A DNA stretch of 64,000 nt. Source: Malurus cyaneus samueli (lineage: Eukaryota > Chordata > Aves > Passeriformes > Maluridae). The DNA is taken from NCBI GenBank assembly GCA_009741485.1, contig CM019216.1, positions 58,206,656 through 58,270,655 of the forward strand, written 5' to 3'. Shown here piece after piece: positions 59,651-64,000 of this stretch. A program made the translations under genes and the position numbers. The notes beneath the pieces were generated by a model that saw nothing but the letters and a program-made list of their open reading frames with translations, did no database searches and was not told the DNA's origin. Position 1 is the stretch's first letter. Each line of letters starts with the position of its first letter.

Positions 59651-62600
59651 CTTCAAGAGGTTAAGAAAAATAAAATAAATGCTTACACGGCATGTAACAT
59701 AAAAGCCAGAGTACACAGTTTCATTTTAGCAGCGTGCCAGAATAAGTAGGTTGTCAGCATTTCTGTACTTTTGATCACACAATATAAGAACATTATGTTT
59801 GTAAAATCAAATTATGGGTTAGCCTCATGAAAGCTTCCCTATTTTCCTTGTAGTCATAAACGCACATAGGCACAATTATGGAGAGGTTAGAAGGCAAACA
59901 AAATTATAACTCAAACAATGCAGCAGATAACAACCCATGATATGATTAGCTCATTTCCCTAAACAAGAATGAACGAGCTCTCTTATCTTATTGTTGACAT
60001 TGGCCTTTAATAAATGCAAAGTTTTCAGAGAATTACCCGTTTTCTGCATATAGTTGCTAAATCATCCTCTGTCTTAAAATGAATGTATATGAAGTCGTAA
60101 AGAACTTCAAAGCAATGTTACACGCTGAAAAAGATAGCATTTTCTGCAAGGTCCGATTTGATAGGGATTTTAATAGAATTCTGACATTATCACTGAGCAA
60201 TAAGATTTTTAACCTGAAGCTGACAATTTTCCAGAAGAGAAGTTTTCCTTGGAAACTAATTATTTATTAAAATGGAATGCATTTGAAATGCTAATTTCTT
60301 TTGATGAGCTCCTATTGAAACTTGCATATTTACACGCCTGGCTGGGAGGTTTGGTCACTGCCTGTGGCAGATCTTGGGTCAAATGAAATCTGTTGCCGCT
60401 TTCCCTCCCAAAATCTGGTCTGCCAAACTCCTGAACCTTTCATTCCTTCTGTCTAGGAGTTTTGTTATTTCAGGTCAGCACTGGACTTGTGAGATCCCAC
60501 CACTCATGAAAGACTCAATAGCTTCACTTTTTAAGTACACATTATCCTGAAAATAATATTCTATGTTTTAAGAACCATATCTGAGAATTTTCAGACACAG
60601 TATTTCAGGTTATACTGGAGCTTTGTGGTAAAATTTCTTAAAACCTTGAAAATTGAAGAAGGAAGAAAATGCAAATTTCTCTGCAGTTCTTGATTTCTTT
60701 TCTCAAACAAGAAAAACATCTCTTGGCTACCACCTAAATTTCAATATCTGACAAAATCTATGATAGTCTTTGGACATATTTCTAAAGGCTTCAGTGGATT
60801 CTGTCTGCAGCAGATAAGAAAAACAAGACACAGTTGGCATTTTTAACGATGGAACTCACTATATTCTTACTAATCCTTACAAAGTAATAGAAATAATGTT
60901 CTATGCATTAAAGTAAAATACAGTTAACTACTTATTTGGCTGTGTTCAGCTGAAGTTCAACAGTTCAGGCATAGATGTGCACACTGAGCACACCTGCCTT
61001 TGGTGAAGTGAATCCCATCCTGAAGAGCTTTCATACAGTCCTCTAAATAATGCAGCCATCTTTCACGAATTACAAGATAAAACTTACTAGGAATCATTCA
61101 GTAGCAATAAAATCTCACCTCCAGCGGTGCAAAGTAGGATGTTTCACTGTTATGTTGAACACCTTTAAGGAATACATCTAACAGCATTCAGATTTTTCTG
61201 AATCTATAATTCTAATGGCATTCAGATTTTTCTTTGCAAGTGGAATAAATATGAAATGAAACAAAAACTGAATACTCTTATACTAATGGATAAAGTTATT
61301 TGGTTTGAGATGGCATGTGGATCAGTTTATTTGTAGGCCTTATTTTAATCCACTTTTTCTTTAATTTCCTTTAGTTTTAACCTTACTAAAATGTGAGGAT
61401 TGAATGTTTTTAATTAATTGTGTTAAACACATTACCGTGAAGAGTTTGAAAAACACACAAAGAATGAAAGGCATTTTAGTTGCAAATTCAGGTGCAATTT
61501 TTTATGGTTTTTGTTTTTCAGTGGCTTATTAAGTAGCACTTAGAAACACATTCCAGCACTATTAAGGGATACATTCTGACTTCATGTGATTTTATGCCAT
61601 TATGACCACCCTCCATCGGTATTCTTTTGAGGTTTTTTTAATTAAAGATATCCATCCTGTTTTTCTCAAAAGCAGGCTTCAAATGAATACATTTTAAAAT
61701 AAAGATACTTTGGGGTGTATTTCAGAAGGCAACTGCGGGTCATGGGTATTTTCTTGCCTAGATTATCTGAAGAATCTGGATACACTGCCAATAAAAATGA
61801 TAATATAGGGACAATACAATACTACTGAGTTCTGCGGATGCACAAGAGCCAAAGGTCACTTGAAATACTGATGGGAAAACAAACTCAAGTCTTCTGAGAC
61901 ACATTCTACAGTTCACCATGAAACAATGTTTCCTTCTTAATTAACTCTTTTTTTTTTCCCTCCGCAAATATGTATGGTTTTGGTTTTCTTTTTTCAAGCT
62001 GCAAACTCTCCCGAATATTGTTGGCATAAACCATACAAACACTATTTACAAGTACCATTTGATAAGACCCACAAAATAAAATATCAAATCTACGTGAGCA
62101 CATTTAGGTTTCAGGTACAAGTATTGTTACCTTTATTCCCATCCAAATATAGTGTGCTTATGAGAAAACAGGTATGAAAAGAATAGTGTATATATATAAA
62201 CAGGAGTTCTCTGGCTGCTCACCATCAGCCCAGGGCTTGCAGCTGAACATGAAGCAGTCAGCTGGATATGACTGCTCACCAATTCATAAGAAAAAGAGAG
62301 TACTTGGCAGTGTTATATGCTGAATTCCCTCCTGATAGAAAAGAATCTGGCCCCACTGAAGATCAAGGACTTTCATTAATGCATTTTAACAGAAGTTATG
62401 CCCTTTAAGAGGCCTTGCTGCTTTCCTGTGATTTTAAGCAGTTGGGATCCAGTTTTCAATAGATTATCCTGAGAAAAGGTTTATTTCACATGTGAAATAA
62501 AGGGTTGTTTCACAGGAATTTGCAGTTGAACCACTGACTTTAACTCAACTTGGGCACTCCAACTATTTCACTACTCTGAACATAAGGCTGTCTTTAGTGC

Positions 62601-62730
62601 CTACATTTGCTGTCATAGTTTAATTCCTGTAACTCACAGAGTGCTGTGAAATAATTACACTGCAAGAAACTTTAAGCAGCTGGCTTTGATTCACCCTATC
62701 TGAAATGACTTCAAGCACATAAACGTTTAC
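59651..62730 (-). other. ADGRG6: ADGRG6 intron
   Basis: Intron of 3.1 kb in phase 0, donor GTAAAC, acceptor CTTGAAG. Contains a 16-bp direct repeat (61184-61199 and 61218-61233) and a 22-bp perfect palindrome (62480-62501). No exon or mobile element recognised. Confidence 0.83.
62480..62501. repeat. Perfect 22-bp palindrome in ADGRG6 intron
   Basis: Two 11-bp arms with TTTATTTCACA and its exact complement, no spacer. A/T-rich palindromes of this size can occur by chance in introns. Confidence 0.9.
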
Positions 62731-62871
62731 CTGAAAAAGACCATTTTTATTGAAGAAAGTAAACTGAGCCCTGGATATAACTTCAAACTCATCTTGACTT
62801 AAATTCTTCAGTAAACTCGGTGGCAGAACAACAGAAGCGAAGGCACTTGTCTGATCCTTGTCAAAATCTAT
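62731..62871 (-). CDS. ADGRG6: ADGRG6 exon: GAIN domain segment (first exon visible)
   Basis: The exon is 141 nt, 47 codons, phase 0 at both ends. The acceptor is TTTAACAG and the donor is CAG|GTAAAC. It reads IDFDKDQTSAFASVV at its start and FTFFNKNGLFQ at its end. This belongs to the autoproteolysis-inducing (GAIN) domain just before the GPS, on the extracellular side. One N-glycosylation sequon (NLS) is present. An alternative acceptor 4 nt further in would break the frame, so the longer form was chosen. In the 1.1 kb upstream (62872-64000) I see no further exon, so the next upstream exon is outside the window. Confidence 0.9.
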
Positions 62872-64000
62872 CTGTTAAATAAAAACAACAGAAGAACATG
62901 TTCAAATAAAAAGCAAACCGTCTGTTGTCCCCGACAGGGCTCACACTCTTACACAGAAGTATCTAAATATGGGACTAGAACCAATCAACAGTAATATGAC
63001 TGGTGTCTATGTAAGTGCTGATGCAATAAACTAATTTTTTTAAGGCTGGGGAAGTTTTCCAACTTTCCAGCATGAGATCAGCGTTCTGCTACAAAAAAGT
63101 ATTAGATAAAACCAAACTCCTCCACTGCTATAATGATGTTTCGGAAATGATATGAGATGGCAATAATGGCAGTCATAAACATTTTCAATAATGTTCAAAA
63201 TACTTTTGCTCATAGCAAACAATGTTGAGAATTAAAAAATACGCTCTGAATCTTTCTTTCTTAAATTGTATTAGTTGGCTTGATCTGCACATCTGAAATA
63301 ATTCTCTTACGAGCCTTTATATTTTCTCTGTTATGGAAAGGAGATTTAAACATTATTAGTGTCTCTTCTCTGTATTTATTGTGCTATGTAGCACAAAAAA
63401 GGGCACCTTCTGACATCATAAAAAATAATCTATACTGGCAATGTATCAGACATCTAAAAGCCCTCTGTGGCCCAGGGATGTAACAAGTGAGCAGGAAATA
63501 AAAGAGGATGAAACCCTGCGTGATATCAGCAATTCTATGACTGCTTTGATGCAAAAACATTAAAGAATTTTACTGTGGGATAGGGGAACTCTCACTACTG
63601 ACTTCCCCAGAGGCATGCTGGTCATGTATTTGTGCCTGTCATGGTCAGCTGTATAATCCTAAAAGCACCATTAGTTAAGAGAAAGTTAAAGAAAGATTAT
63701 TCACCCTTGGAAATCAGTAAGAAGTAGCCCATAGAGATCTCCTGACAAGGATAAAAGTAGTTCAAAACTGGTTTTTAGAGGATAATTCTGCCACAGTAAA
63801 CAGAAAGTGTGTCTATGATAAAGATGTCCCCTTAGGCATTTTCTGTAAACAGAGTGGAAGAGGCTCCTCCGAAGAGGCATGGATATATTACAGGAACAAT
63901 TTAATAATATGAATCACCAAAACTTGACTTAGTCAAAGGTTTGGCAAGAAACATAAAGACACAGGGGACTGAAATAGAATCTTTCCAGATTGCCATGGAC
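62872..64000 (-). other. ADGRG6: ADGRG6 intron, incomplete at window edge
   Basis: The sequence beyond the first visible exon holds no exon I can support. It should be the intron leading to the upstream GAIN-domain exon outside the window. Confidence 0.7.

Overview
This is vertebrate nuclear DNA, most likely from a bird. It is A+T-rich and intron-rich, with no operons or bacterial-type gene packing. It carries chicken-repeat-1 (CR1) LINE 3' ends and a solo LTR of a type I recognise as an avian ERVL-like family. The gene is split into short exons at canonical GT-AG sites. A neoavian, possibly passerine, source is my guess from the LTR; nothing here proves the species. A 10-N assembly gap lies at 11894-11903.

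The only protein-coding gene I can support is the 3' half of ADGRG6 (GPR126), an adhesion G-protein-coupled receptor, on the minus strand from the right edge of the window to about 36 kb. Eleven coding exons (62871 down to 38553) join in one frame with consistent phases: 1641 nt, 546 codons plus stop. They encode the end of the GAIN domain, the GPS cleavage motif and tethered agonist, all seven transmembrane helices and the complete cytoplasmic tail. The first roughly 670 residues (signal peptide, CUB, pentraxin, hormone-receptor/SEA regions and most of GAIN) must lie beyond position 64000. A probable 3' UTR of about 2.6 kb follows the stop codon.

Positions 1 to about 35.9 kb look like the intergenic region downstream of ADGRG6 (in human the next gene downstream is HIVEP2). 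I find no convincing gene there. It holds a CR1 fragment at 1581-1944, a nearly complete reverse-oriented solo LTR at 5379-5969, a reverse CR1 at about 16390-16680, an older LINE remnant near 20 kb, a related LTR stub at 24912, a GC- and CpG-richer patch at about 26.7-27.7 kb with a duplicated GATA-type motif, and a cluster of palindromic, homeobox/forkhead-like motifs near 35.46 kb that is a candidate regulatory element.

I see no previously undescribed system. The most useful leads are the 32-bp perfect palindrome at 9066, the motif cluster at 35.46 kb, the duplicated motif at 26.83 kb, and receptor-specific details: an extracellular-loop-2 glycosylation sequon and retention of the long cytoplasmic-tail isoform.
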